From contig LGRX02033466.1 of NCBI GenBank assembly GCA_001247695.2, positions 1-64,000 of the forward strand: 64,000 nucleotides of DNA, in the 5' to 3' direction. A model generated the notes under the pieces. That model did no database searches, had not been told where the DNA came from, and saw nothing but the letters and a program-made list of their open reading frames with translations. This document shows positions 46,701 to 57,963 of the stretch, piece after piece. The position numbers were made by a program, and so were the translations under genes. This DNA comes from Cymbomonas tetramitiformis. Taxonomy: Eukaryota; Chlorophyta; Pyramimonadophyceae; Pyramimonadales; Pyramimonadaceae. Each line of letters starts with the position of its first letter. Within the stretch, counting starts at the first letter, position 1.

Positions 46701-49700
46701 GGGTGATGTGTCGTCAGGTGTGCGAGGACCTGTTCCCCAAATACGACCTTCCAGATGGCCGGCAGGTGTCATCCCCACCCCCTTGTGTCAACCCCTTAGC
46801 CGCGACGCGGGGGGGAAAGAGAGAACGGAAGAAAATGGCATCCCTGCTGGGAGGTGCCGGGTGTGACGCTTCCCAGCCAACGAGGCGCTAGGCAGGCGAA
46901 CTCTTGTACTTCCTGCGATTCTGCGAGCCGCGCCTTATCCCGTATCGTGTCCTTCGACCGCACGTGGCAGTAGCGAGGCATTTAGTTTTGACGACTCTTC
47001 GCAACGTGTCGAAGGTTGCGGTGTATCCCAGCAGGGCCCCTCTGGAGCGCCTGCAAAGCTTTACAGACCAGGCACCAAGCTCCCACCGCTTCAAGCCCAG
47101 ACGCCAAAGCTCCCGGAGTTTGGTGCGCCGCAGCCGGCATGCTCGCCAGTGCCGATGGCTCGGAGGGCGCTTGCGAGGCGGTGGGGGCTCGGCGGCTGGG
47201 TCAGGTCCACTTCCATCAGCCGAAGAAGCAGCTTGTGGACGAGCAGCACATGGGTCCAGTGGCGGCCGCTGCGCCGCTCTTCTCCACGGAGGCGATGTCG
47301 CAGGGCGGCCTCCCAAGCGTGGACGAGCTGATGCGGCAGACCTGCGCGATGCCTCCTGCCACCCTCCCAGATCCCGTGAAGCAGCGCCCCCTCGCGCCCC
47401 CGAAGCCCCCCAAAGCGATCCTCTTCAACCGCCCCACCATGGTGCCTATCTTCGTCACCGGCCAAGAGGTGCGGCACGCTCGGTGAAATCAGCCGTGGCA
47501 ACTCCGCCCCCCGCCGTGTCCCCTCTGCTGAGAGCCCCTTGGCCACCCAACGCTGCGTGGCTCATCCTTGGACCGCCTGCTTTGGCGCCACGTGGCCACA
47601 GAAGAGCGGCTGCACTATGTACCCACACCGGGGATCAAAGGATTCAGCACACACTTCGGATTTTAGGGGTTTTTTGGGGCGTCGGTGCTCTGAAGACTGG
47701 AGGGAGCCGCGCGCCAGGTGGAGGGGGGCAAGAAGCTCCGGGTGCAGAGGAAGCCCGCATCCCAACGGCCGCCAACCCCCAAACCACCCATAGACTGGTT
47801 CAAACATATCTTCAAAAAGTGAGCCCCGGTTGTGCGCCTGCCTCCTCTCTGCCTCCTCCTTGCTCGCACCCCGCGCCTCGCCTCGTGACGTGTCAGATGG
47901 CACTCCCCAGCGGGACGACCTAGGGCCCCCCCGTCCCCCTGCGGGAATCTGAAGGATGATGAGGGGCTGGGCTTTCTTCCTCACCGTCCTTTCCGGAGAA
48001 GTTCGGAGAACAGGGGCCTGGGGGCGTGGTCTTCCTCCCTCCCCCCCGGGTGTCCTGCCGTGGTGATTTTGGGGAGCTTCATGCGGCCCTCATGGCTGAG
48101 TTCTCCTCCTGTTTGATGAAGAATAGACATGAGTCCCCCCCACCTTCCCAGCGCTCACACCGAGCTGCGGGCGTCCTTCTCTTGCTTCCTGCGAGGAGCT
48201 GTGGGGTGCACCGGGTGAGCGTGGAGGGGCGGACATGCGAGGCCCGCCCAGGCACAAGAGCGTTTTTGCACCACGGCGGCGAAAAGCGGACAGCAAGGAC
48301 TACTACGATACCCAGGCATGCTGGTCCGATTCGTTTGAGATCGAGTGGGCTATGCTGGCGACCAAGGTGAAGACCTGGCGAGGTCACTCAGGAGAGGACG
48401 CCGCACCTGTTGCCTCCCGCAGGGTGTGCCTGAAGTGATTCAGGGGTAACCTCGAGCGATCAGGGCTGTCGTCGCGAGGGTAGCCTGCTCGCGGTGCTGG
48501 GTGTTGGGGCGGAGACACGAGCATGTGGGGTGGGGAATGGGGTTGGGGTCAACAGCCCGGCCTGGTGAAGTTGATGGGCTCGCCTGACGATGTGTCGCAC
48601 GCGAAGCAAGTCACCTTTCAGTTCTTCATGATACTCCACAACATCTTCTATGAGTATTGCAGTATGCCCCGGCGCGCAGCTTCCTCCTGCCCCGGAGGCT
48701 GCAGCGCTGCCGCCTCGGTGGCTGGGAGCGCGCGTGGCGGAGTTGCTCCTCTCGGGCTTCTCCCTCGAGTCGTCACCTTCTCCTGACGGCTGCCTGGGAT
48801 CAGAGGAAGTCCGCCAGCATCGTCCGCGACCGGTGGCTCATCGCAGCACCACCCAGGGGCTGTCAAGCGGGGCGCGTTGCGCTTTGCCTGAAGGCGGCGC
48901 TGGGGGGCTCGGGGCTGACTGGCCCAGGCCTGGACTTGGAGAGCCCGTGGAACCTCGGCTTGAACTGCTTCACCAAGTTCGCAAAGGACGCGAAGATCAT
49001 CGACGAGACGTCCGCAAATTGTAAGGCGGCGGACCTGGACCAGTACTTCATTGCGGTGAATGTGGTTCCTCTCAAGAACTCCAAGGTGGGCCCCCCTTTC
49101 CTGCTCTCCGCCCCCCCCACCTCCCGTACCTTGCTCCATATGCACCCCTCCTCCCCCCAAGGTCCTCAGTTCTTACTTTGTTGCAGTGACTGTTCCCTCT
49201 CTTTCTCTCATTGGACCGATTCCTTTGGCACCACGTAGCCATTGAAGACCGGCTGCACTATGTACCCACGCCGGGGATCAAAGCATTCAGAACACACTTC
49301 GGGACACTTATCCGGATGTTCCAGAGCTCACTAGTGGAGAACGGGACCGCCTAAGCCTCACTGGGCCACCTGAGCGCCTGCCCCAAAGCATGGTCTCAAG
49401 AGAGCTTGTCCACCCACCATACGTCCGGTGCTCCAAAGGGTCGTCCCAAGGGGCGAAGAATGATGGACCGGATTGCTTCCTTCTGACATTGGGACGAATG
49501 GGGCATTGATCCCGCCTATAAACTTTCCAGTAGCACACAAGCTCGATGTGTGAAGCCTGGCTAGTGAGCGCGTGAGCTGGCGTGGCGGTGAGTAAAATGG
49601 CCACAGAGGGTTCGCGGATTCCAAATTTCGGAGAAAGGTGCATATGTGTGGGAGCTCCGCACGAATCTCAGAGTCTGCGAGTATGTCTTCGCCGTCCTGC

Positions 49701-52589
49701 CATAGTCATACCAGGATACAACCGGGTCGCCATATGTGTGCTCACGATATACCATTGGCAGCACACCAGCAGATTGGTCCAGCTCGCGTGGCAGGCGCGG
49801 GACCGTGGTAGGCACAGCGCTGAGGGGTCTTCTTGGAGAAGATCTGTGATGACGGGCCTGTGATGACAGGCTTTCCCTGTCCTCTCCGGGCGCCGGGTTT
49901 CTCGGGATGGTTTTCATGCGTTGAAAAATGGATGCGGGAGGGCGGCAGTCCGCTCTACCGTCCCTCCCTCCCCTGTCTCGAGGATTCGAAGCCATATCAA
50001 GACTCAGCATTCGGGTGGGTGCATGGCTCAGGCCAACCTGAACAACCCGGCGCGCTCACTGGTGATGTACGAGTGGCTGGACATGCTGGTCCGCTGCGGC
50101 ATCGCCAAGTACGGCAGCAAGGACAGCCAGCCCGACACCGCGCCCCTGAGTCCCTCCAAAGCCTACGAGGTACACGCCCTTGCAGCGCGCGTCCGCGCAC
50201 GCTGCGATGCTGATCGGTGCCCTGGGCCCAGCGCCGCAAATCCCGCGCATGGCCATGGCTGATGCACCCTGGTGGCGCGCAGGGGCGCCCACAGGTGACC
50301 ACGCGCAGCATGACATGTGCAAAAGCATTGCCTGGAATTACCCTAACACCCACGTGGAGTGCCGCGATGACGGGTGAAACGGCTGGCCAGTGCCACCATG
50401 GGAGCGGAGGTTGGCACGGGGCGCATGGCTGACGTGGCGCAGCAGACAGACCGAGCCAGGGGTGGATGTGCCCCATGGACCTCGCTGATGCGGGATCGTC
50501 TCGTCTTTCCCTGTGCGCTACTTTGCTCGTCACCTGGACTCAGGACGAGATCGGAGTCATCAGGTTCGACTGCGCAGTGGATCGGGTGCTGGCATTTCCC
50601 AGCGCAAGCTCCGATTCGAAGCTGAGGTGTCATCGGGTGATTGGTGGGGTTCGGGGCACATATGCAGAGGCTGCTGCACGAAATATTTAAGGTCGAGGGT
50701 GCGCCGCTGGAGTGCTCGCACGCGGTGGCGGTCGCGCCAGATGATTTCCGCATCGCTGAGCTGTACAAAGAGGAGGTGGACCAGTTTTTCATGTCGAACC
50801 TCCCTCTGTTGAAGGCACTTTACAACCACACCAAGGCGCTCGCCCTCGCCCTCGCCCAGCGCGCTCACTCCGGACGCGCCGCGCCACATTGGCGCCTTCC
50901 TGCGCGGACAGCGCTGCCCTCGCGGCTCCGCTCTCGCTCGCGTGACGATGCCTCCCTGGCCTATCGCCGCGTGGGCCGAGCGCTAATTTGTGGGCACGGA
51001 GCTCCGCGGAGTCACTGACCATATTCGGAGGCGCGCTCCGAAAATAGAGCGAAAGAAACGAGCGGCCTTTGACACCAAACTGAAGACCCGGAGCCGTTCC
51101 CGCGGAGGGTCGGGCTTCAGGGTGCCTTATTTGCAGGCCTAAGGCATCCTGTCATCTGTCATCCAAGGCAGGCTCGGGGCATAGGACCGAGGGACGGGCA
51201 AAGCCAGCACATGAGCAACCGGTCGTCACGCTGCAGCACTCTGAGAGGTACGTCCGGCATGCGGAGGGGGTACGCAGGGGCTCTCTCGGTCCACCCGCCT
51301 CACGGTTCCCGACTACATGAGCCTGATGCAGAGCCTGCACCTCATCGTGGACGGCGACAACGGCATGCTGGTCGCCCGCGAGGTGCTCCTCTGCTTCATG
51401 AAGGTGCGGGCGCCGCCATGGAGGGGGGCCCTCTCAGGTCTTCACTCTGTCATGGAGGGGGGCCCTCTCAGGTCTTCACTCTGCCGTGGAGGGGGGCCCT
51501 CTCAGGTCTTCACTCCGCCGTGGAGGGGGGCCCTCTCAGGTCTTCACTCCGCCCAGGAACGCCCCGGGGCGGCCCTTGGCACTGCGCCCTCCATGGGCCG
51601 CGTGGCACTGAGCCGGCCGGGCTGCGCACTGCCGACATTCCGCTCTCGGCCACTCCGCGCCGCCTCCCTGCGAGGCCCCTGGCCGTGCAGCCACCCCGAA
51701 GACTGCAGAGGGCAGCAGGAGTGGGCCGCCAGCTGTGCAATGTTGGATGGCCGCTGGCGGGGAGCGGCTACCGCCTTCACCCTCTTGAGCGCAGTAAACT
51801 AAGAAGACGGGGGCCGTGCGGGGGGTCATGTGGACAGAGCCGCATGTTGATAGTGAACCCGAGGGAGCAGGACGTGAGACCCCTTCTCTCGGCTAGTCGC
51901 GCTAGCCGAGCTCTGGACCCGATCTAAGCAGCAACCCACCCGAGCGAAGCACCGCACGCGTCGCACATCGCCTGCTCACTCAGGGCTGCCTTCTTAGAGG
52001 TGGTGAAACGACTGAAGCTTGAAGAAGGGAGTCGCTTGGGACAAAGAGCGCAAGCACTCCGCCTTTGCGCCGGCGCAGATGGCTGCTTCTGTGGCCGGGC
52101 GCTCTCGCAGCGGCCTCTCCTGGAGACGAAGCGCTGCCGCGCCGACGTTCTCGCGGCGCACTGAGCAATGTTTCCAGTGCAACTAGACACGGGCTGCCTT
52201 GAGTTTGGCTGAATGCACGACCAGACATTCCGTTCCGCACTCGGTCCATGCAGTCATGGGTCCACAATCCTGGGATGGATCAGTCAGTTGCGGCCGCTGT
52301 GGCACCTGCCACTCCATAAGGACGCATCATGATGTCAGATGATGGACACGCCTTCTCCTCTTCCTAGGGCTCCATGTAGGCAACGTCAGCATTTGGATAG
52401 AAGGCAACTTCCATGGAGGCAGCAAGGCGGCAGGTGCCTCCCATCAGTCTTGAATACCTCCCTAAGGGCTTATTAGGGATTGGGCCGGGCGGCGGGCTGG
52501 GAGCGGAGGCAGTTCAAGGGTAAGAGCCTCGATTTTGTCGACTTTTTGGAATGTCTGGCCCGCTTGGCAGACTGCCTGAGCCCACCCAC
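43790..52589 (+). CDS. Long ARM-repeat/EF-hand-like gene, C-terminal half
   Basis: Exons: 43790-43861, 44010-44583 (basic, Pro/Lys-rich, GGDPEE repeats), 44974-45030, 45421 to 45500 or 45504, 45846-45930, 46084-46347, 46718-46765, 47205-47468, 47718-47818, 48294-48366, 48556-48661, 48928-49085, 50032-50169, 50668 to about 50833, 51278-51403, 52513-52589. Frame and phase fit at nearly all junctions; one exon seems missing between 45030 and 45421. The last exons show pairs of amphipathic helices (LNCFTKFAKDAKIIDE, SLVMYEWLDMLVRCGIAKYG, LYKEEVDQFFMSNLPLLKAL, DYMSLMQSLHLIVD, LDFVDFLECLARLAD) that resemble EF-hand pairs without canonical calcium loops. I recall similar large proteins in flagellated protists, so a ciliary role is possible (weak inference). 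The stop codon is not placed. Confidence 0.75.
45705..45845. repeat. Intronic minisatellite, 40-bp unit, built from an intron/exon border
   Basis: Four steps of exactly 40 bp (GGCAGGCTGC at 45721, 45761, 45801, 45841). The last copy is the true acceptor and start of exon 45846-45930. Earlier copies carry the same acceptor GGTGGCAG and the first 20 exon bases (GCTGCTCGAGCTGCGGAAG), then TGAGGTAGGGA. Confidence 0.93.
47568..47666 (+). other. Coding-like fragment, copy 1 (ends in TAG)
   Basis: Reads LDRLLWRHVATEERLHY and continues with VPTPGIKGFSTHFGF before TAG. It is about 70% identical in protein to a second fragment at 49211-49354. It lies in the intron before exon 47718-47818 in the same strand. 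Differences between the two copies are mostly conservative or silent, which suggests it was or is translated. Family not recognised. Confidence 0.55.
49211..49354 (+). other. Coding-like fragment, copy 2 (ends in TAA)
   Basis: Reads LDRFLWHHVAIEDRLHY and continues VPTPGIKAFRTHFGTLIR to TAA at 49352. It lies after exon 48928-49085 of the long gene. It may be an alternative terminal exon, a duplicated exon or a retroelement piece. Confidence 0.5.
51408..51550. repeat. Intronic minisatellite, 34-bp unit
   Basis: Four copies of TGGAGGGGGGCCCTCTCAGG then TCTTCACTC, starting a few bases after the donor of exon 51278-51403. Each copy contains CTCTCAG|GTCTTC, joining an acceptor-like and a donor-like site. 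Confidence 0.9.
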
Positions 52590-53358
52590 GTGCGTTACCT
52601 CACCCTGCTTCCAAAGCCTTGCTCGGTACTCACTCGCTGGCAACTCGCTGGCAACTCGCTGGCCTGGACATCGCCGGGTCCATGGAACTGCCAGCACAGT
52701 GAGCACCGATGTACTACAGAACGCGATTGCACGTTCATCCTTGCACGTTCATCCTGGCTGACTCACTTCACCTGAGAACTCGGTGTCATCGATTTCCGCG
52801 GCTTTCCTGGGCACCCTGGTCCCCCCTCATGCATGCTCTTCTCCGGTGCGGCTGCACTTCTGACTCCTGTGACAAGTTCGTGCCATGGGGGACCTTCACC
52901 AATCACAGCGAGTGGAGTTGAGGTGCGCCAGAGTGGAGCAAGGCCTGGGCATGGAGCGCAAGTGCGCGCGCCTGGGCCGCCGTCTCTCGTGTGCTCTGGA
53001 TATCTCAGCCACACTGAACGCCGTGAGCAGAACTGTCCCCGGCGGGGTGATGGAAAGATTTTCGATGTGAGAATCAAATCGTGTATTTCGATGTGAGAAT
53101 CAAATCGGGTGGAGGGGTTTGGCAGGCTAGACGACTTGAGAGGGAGCGGCGTGGAGAGTGTGCTGGAATATTATAAGATGACAATTTTCAGTCGTACCAA
53201 GCCACTGCCCCGGCGGAGCTCATATGGAATGTGGAGCCCAAACACCCGGCCTCTGGTTGAGAAGGTGTGACATGGACCGCTGTCATCACACTCCGTGTGA
53301 ATAGTGTTCCTCGTAGCAACATTATATTGGGCTGGAACGCATTGGCACAAAGTGCTCA
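52590..53358. other. No supported gene
   Basis: This may hold the last exon or 3' UTR of the long gene. A 61-codon frame from ATG 52885 is not recognised. A 26-bp direct repeat of TTCGATGTGAGAATCAAATC is at 53056-53108, and GGCAACTCGCTGGCAACTCG repeats near 52640. Confidence 0.45.
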
Positions 53359-53819
53359 ATGTCGAACTGCGTGATTAACCGAGGGACAAGAATTGGGTCC
53401 AGGTTTCTTAGCTCCACTATCTGGGGTGACGTCTCAGCATGCGATGATATGCGCTGGTCTCGAGAGATGCACGGATCGCACGATATGCAGTCAGCTGCCA
53501 TTGCATTTGCCACCTTCGAAGAGAAGAAGATTATCAGCAGACTGGAGGCACTTGAGTTGCTTGACAGCGGGAAGCATTCTGATCATGTACTGATTTGTAT
53601 GGAGTGGTAGCAGATCTGGTTAGGGCCCACGGTGCGAAAAAGTAGCCAAAGCTTTATGTTTTGTGGCAGAGGTAATGAAACGGGGAATGGTTGATGCAGA
53701 TTCAAAAGCTGATGGACCTGATAGAATTCCACCTGATGAAGAAACATGGCGTTTCAGATCACCGCAAGCTCGTAAAAAAACTTGTCCATTTAACCACCTT
53801 CACCTCAGGGAATGTCTAG
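53359..53819 (+). CDS. Two coding-like exons of an unassigned gene
   Basis: An 83-codon frame from ATG 53359 contains a charged helical stretch (TFEEKKIISRLEALELLDSG). A second block, 53700-53819, begins after GATGCAG, reads IQKLMDLIEFHLMKKHGVSD and ends at TAG 53817. The amphipathic character of both argues for coding, but the join between them is not clear and no family is recognised. Confidence 0.4.
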
Positions 53820-54462
53820 CGCTCCCTGAGATTGTGCCCATCTATTGAAGAAGAGTCACAAAAATGAATATATGTTAAATTAAGTTGGCTTGTACCTTTT
53901 AGACTAGCATTAGTGGAGTAGCCTGACTGGGTCAATTAGTGGCTATCATGAATATAGGTGTGTATTTGGCCTGCTGTATAAGCGTATGCTCGAATCGCTT
54001 TTCAATGCTTCGGATGCTTTTGAACTGATCCCATATCCATCATCTTGCATATAGCAATAATAACCCATACGTCCTTAAGAAGAAGGGTTGCGGGGCCGCC
54101 GGCATCAGACACGTGCCACGTTCATGCACTTCCGTAAATGTGTTGAAGCCAATCGAATACTGTAACAACCATTCGCCTTCATCAAAACTTAATAACATCG
54201 AGAAGTCGGGGGGTTACCCTCCGCCGCGCAAAGCAGAGTCGGGTGGGGGGGCGTACCCCCGCGGCACGAAAGCAGAGACTGGGGGGGACTCAGCCCTATT
54301 CGCAACCGATCACCACTTACAATTGCTCAAAACACATGAGAAATGCCAAATTTTCGGCGCCTGCGGCGGGATATCCCACAATGTTATTGTGAGAGTTCAA
54401 CGTAGTCCGCCAACTTCACTTCAGCCAAGCACCCTTCAAAGCTCCTCTAGTGATGCTAGCAT

Positions 54463-54640
54463 GGTGGTGGTACCCGCGCGTGGAGCACCGACTCCCGCCC
54501 CCCCCGCGTGTGATGGTGGTATCCGTGCGTGGGGCACTCCCGCCCCTGCGTGCGTGGTGGTGGTATCCGCGCGTGGGGGGTGGGGCACTCCCGCCCCCAC
54601 GCGCATGATGGTGGTATATATCCGCGCGTTACCTCGACTG
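54463..54640. repeat. Minisatellite, ~50-bp unit, GC-rich
   Basis: Three to four imperfect units containing GGTGGTATCCGCGCGTGGGG and CACTCCCGCCCC. The 242-codon plus-strand frame across it (54113-54841) is likely non-coding. The flanks 53820-54462 and 54641-55008 show no gene. Confidence 0.75.
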
Positions 54641-55008
54641 CGCGATGTCGAGGTATGGGGGGAGGGGAGGTTTACCCCCCGCCGGCTGCACGATATGCAA
54701 CCTCCTCCCCCCCTCATATTTATGATGCATAACAGATGGGGGGGTAATGGGGAATACACATTATGGTCCGGCTATGTCCCGCCTTCACTCAGGCTACTAG
54801 ATGGCGCATGGTGGCTCAAGATGGTGCAAGGACACACATAAAACTTCAAGGCAGCGATGCCACAAGTCGATCCTAACCACAAGTTGCCGAAGCGGAAGTT
54901 AGCAACGCGTGTTCTAGACTGATATATTCCGTCTTGGATCTTCCTTGCGCACATTCCCACTAAAGCCTAGTGTGATGGTGAGGTGGAAAGCTGCTAGACG
55001 TTCATATT

Positions 55009-55742
55009 TCATCGAATCAAGTTTAGTATACTACAATTCGGGCAAGATTCGCACCGCTGAGAAATAGCACTCTTTAAAGTGCCGAACAAAACTGAGCAAA
55101 CTTGGCGAGGATCCGTTGAGTCCGAATGTCCTGTGCAGTTGTTGGCTTTAACGAAGGCGTTGCCAGAATCGGACAGTATGACCATGTAGGGATGCTTGCC
55201 CTCTACCCCTTCCTTGGATATTGTTCGCACATCGGTAGAGATTTTCGCCGAGGCTTTGGCCTTGGGAAATTGGACACCTTGGCAAGTTACTCTTGGTGGC
55301 GCCGTGGACCCGGCATGAGTGTCGACCTGCGATGGAACCTCGGGCGCTCAGCAGTTTGATCAAAGCTCACATTACGTATCAGGGTGTGAAGTATACTCCT
55401 GAATTTCTGGGAAATACTAGGTGACATCGGAGCGTTGCCTCCATTGGCGCACTTTGAACACAACTTACCATCTCCGCTTCAAAGGACTTAGGACCTACAG
55501 CTTCATCTAAGTCCTCGATATTCTTGGAGGGCTTAGAATGTTGCTTGCACTTCTCGGCATCCTCGGCAATTGCGTCCTTCAACTTGGGAGACTTCAGTTT
55601 TCTCTCTTCTACGGTGTCTATAAGGGCGTTGATGCCGCGCTTCGCACACTTTGTCGTAAAGTTTGGCAAAGAATCCTAGACCTGCTCCAAGGCCTTTGGG
55701 TGATGTGGCGACTTTTGTAGGCACAAACGAACTGAGGGGTTG
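55009..55742 (-). CDS. Two-exon minus-strand gene fragment, unassigned
   Basis: Upstream exon, about 55742-55469, reads GINALIDTVEERKLKSPKLK and ends at EAEM before a perfect GTAAGT donor. A 142-bp intron ends in CCATCGCAG and the frame continues in phase at 55326 (VDTHAGSTAPPRVTC), through HPYMVILSDSGNAFVKANN, to TGA at 55009. Lysine-rich first exon. The start lies further upstream and is not placed. I recognise no family; a transposon protein is as likely as a host gene. Confidence 0.5.
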
Positions 55743-56796
55743 AAGCTGCGATCGCATTTCGCTTGTGGGTTTCACACGCACAATGAGTTTCACAGACGAC
55801 GGTTCCCGCCGGTCCTTCCAGTGTCAAGACGTGCATCTTCCCTGCTACAAATGTGCACGGAAGGCACACCAGCTTACTCGGATTTGAGCCAAGGCATTGC
55901 TCACAATCCTGCGCACGTGCGCAGCTTCGCCTTGCGATTCGAACAAACGCAGCTTTCGAGCTACCTAACGTGTTTAGGGTTCTGGTGAAGAAGATTGATA
56001 AAGTCCTCCTCCTTCCGAGTTTTTTACCGTCTGGAAGTTTCCTTCATTGTCCAAATTATGAGCTTCATTCCCAGCCATCTGTGTTTTCCCATGTTTTCCC
56101 CATACTGTTACATACAGATCAGTGGTGTTGAAGTTTTGGGGGACAGCTGGCGACCCAGCAGCGCAGGCGTATTTTTTCCATTACCGATATTATTTACCGA
56201 TTGGCGACATTTAGCGACACGCGTGTCACCGCCCAAGCTATCCCACAAGCCGTGCCACGGCTATAATCGGCCGGCGCATGCCGGCGCTTTAAAAACAACT
56301 GACGGCAATCGCCGGAGACACGTCAGACTTCAGAGACACTGATCGTCAATGTCGAATGTCAATGTGTAACTTTATTATTTTTTTGTACCGAAGGGCTTTA
56401 AAACAGTTCCAGTACAAGTGGCATGTTCGATGTTGATTTTGTAGCGGCATGATGTGGCGTGTGGCATGTAGTGGCTAGTGCGAAGATCCAAGATCGAAGA
56501 TGTTTGAAGCTGTCTCTCGTCTGTATATGGCGATCGATTCAATATACTTCCCACAGTGATCTGAGTCGAGTCACCATCTAGCATATATGTTGTCGTGGCG
56601 GTGATTGTGTGGGAAAATCTTTTTACTGCGCGTGGTTCTAACACTCTCGACTCTGAACCGCGGGGCCTTAAGTATGTAACGTGGACCCCCGTTTAAACGC
56701 GCGCGTTTAAACGTGTGTGTGTGTGTGGGGGGGGTCACGTTCAAACGACGCCCGCGTTTACGCCGACCTAGGGTGAGACGGGGGGGACTTCTTGGA

Positions 56797-57121
56797 AAAG
56801 TAGTCTCGGGGTGAGAGACGTGCAAGCAAGATGAACCGGAAAGCCACAAGAGAATAACATTCTTTGGTATAAATGTTAGCTCTCAGCTCATTGTCGCCTG
56901 TGTGTACCAACAAAGGTGATACGTCAGATCTGTCATATCAGACTGTCATGGTGTGACAGCCGATATGCAGAGTCTAGCACACCACCTCCGCTGAGGTGGC
57001 ACACACAGGTGAGAGGTGACAGTGAGCTGAGAGATAACACTTATACCTGCAATGCTATTCTCTCGTGGCTTTCCGGTCCATCTTGCTTGCACGTCTCTCA
57101 TCCCGAGACTGCTTTTCCAGT
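56797..57121. repeat. Head-to-head LTR-like repeats (element E family)
   Basis: The sequence TGGAAAAGTAGTCTCGGGGT near 56797, running to about 56980, is answered by its reverse complement ending CGAGACTGCTTTTCCAG at 57120. The right half ends in TTTTCCA followed by GTTATGGACCC, a half-tRNA-iMet primer site as in elements B and D, so it reads as a plus-strand LTR; the left half is the same LTR type inverted. A related copy lies at 60537-60739. A GT-rich microsatellite is just upstream at 56710-56735. Confidence 0.65.
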
Positions 57122-57123
57122 TA

Positions 57124-57557
57124 TGGACCCACCACGCTTCCAAAATTCTCGGAATACTGTTGCGCATCCTCAGCTACCGGAAAATGCGGCGGCCGAGAGT
57201 GATAAACATGACGAATTTCACGCTGCACAACTGTGCGAGCGCGCTCCCTCGGCCCAGAGCGAGCCAAGGGGGTCGGTGGCAAATCTTGCGGTGATGAATC
57301 TGGCTGCGTCGAATGATCGGACCCGAGGTCAAGCAGCGAAACCTGGGTCGCAAAATCAGAAGAGAGCACAGAGGTGGGTTGGCAGTGCGGCAATAAAATC
57401 GCACCACCAACCTCAACGCGCCCTCGGACGCAACACGAATGATCTGCAAAACTACTGGTGGGTCTACCGGAAAATCGGTCCCAATCGAAATGTCCACGCA
57501 AGGGACTGGAAAATCATGTTGCCGTGGCCTGTTTATAGAAAGAGATGCCGGAAATGA
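57124..57557 (+). CDS. Gag-like N-terminal frame of element E, cut by element D
   Basis: ATG 57124 lies inside the primer-site-like GTTATGGACCC and opens MDPPRFQNSRNTVAHPQLP, a basic, Gln/Asn-rich protein of about 140 residues, containing NTNDLQNYWWVYRKIG. Native sequence ends at 57545 (VYRKR); the last residues come from element D's LTR. Without element D the frame meets a TGA at once. Element D begins its own primer-site ATG with MDPP too, so the two elements are related. Confidence 0.5.
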
Positions 57558-57722
57558 CAGCCTGACTAGTTCGTCCAGTCAGGTGTCATATCCAGTGTAT
57601 CATTCTCGGTGTACAGCTAGTGACCTAGACTCAGTATTTATGTCCTTTCTATACGAGTCTAGTGATCCGTTTGTTTACCGTCGGCAAGCGGTTCCCCACT
57701 GCCTGACTTGCTGTTTCTAGCA
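57546..57722 (+). repeat. 5' LTR of element D
   Basis: 177 bp with canonical TG...CA ends; primer site GGTTATGG starts at 57723. Confidence 0.92.
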
Positions 57723-57963
57723 GGTTATGGATCCTCCCACGCTTGCGTGAACTGATTTTTGGCTTTGAATTTTATTTCATTGTTGCTCTATATTTACATT
57801 GAGCGTGCCCTTCCCTCTTGGGGCACTAGGAATCTCATTCCCGCCTCTTGCTTGGATTCAGTTGGTTTCGGCTTTGGGCAGATACGACGAGGTGGTGCTC
57901 TTACGATTTTGTTTTCACGGTTTCCTTATCTGTATTCGTTTTTCTGTTGTGGATTCGTCACAG

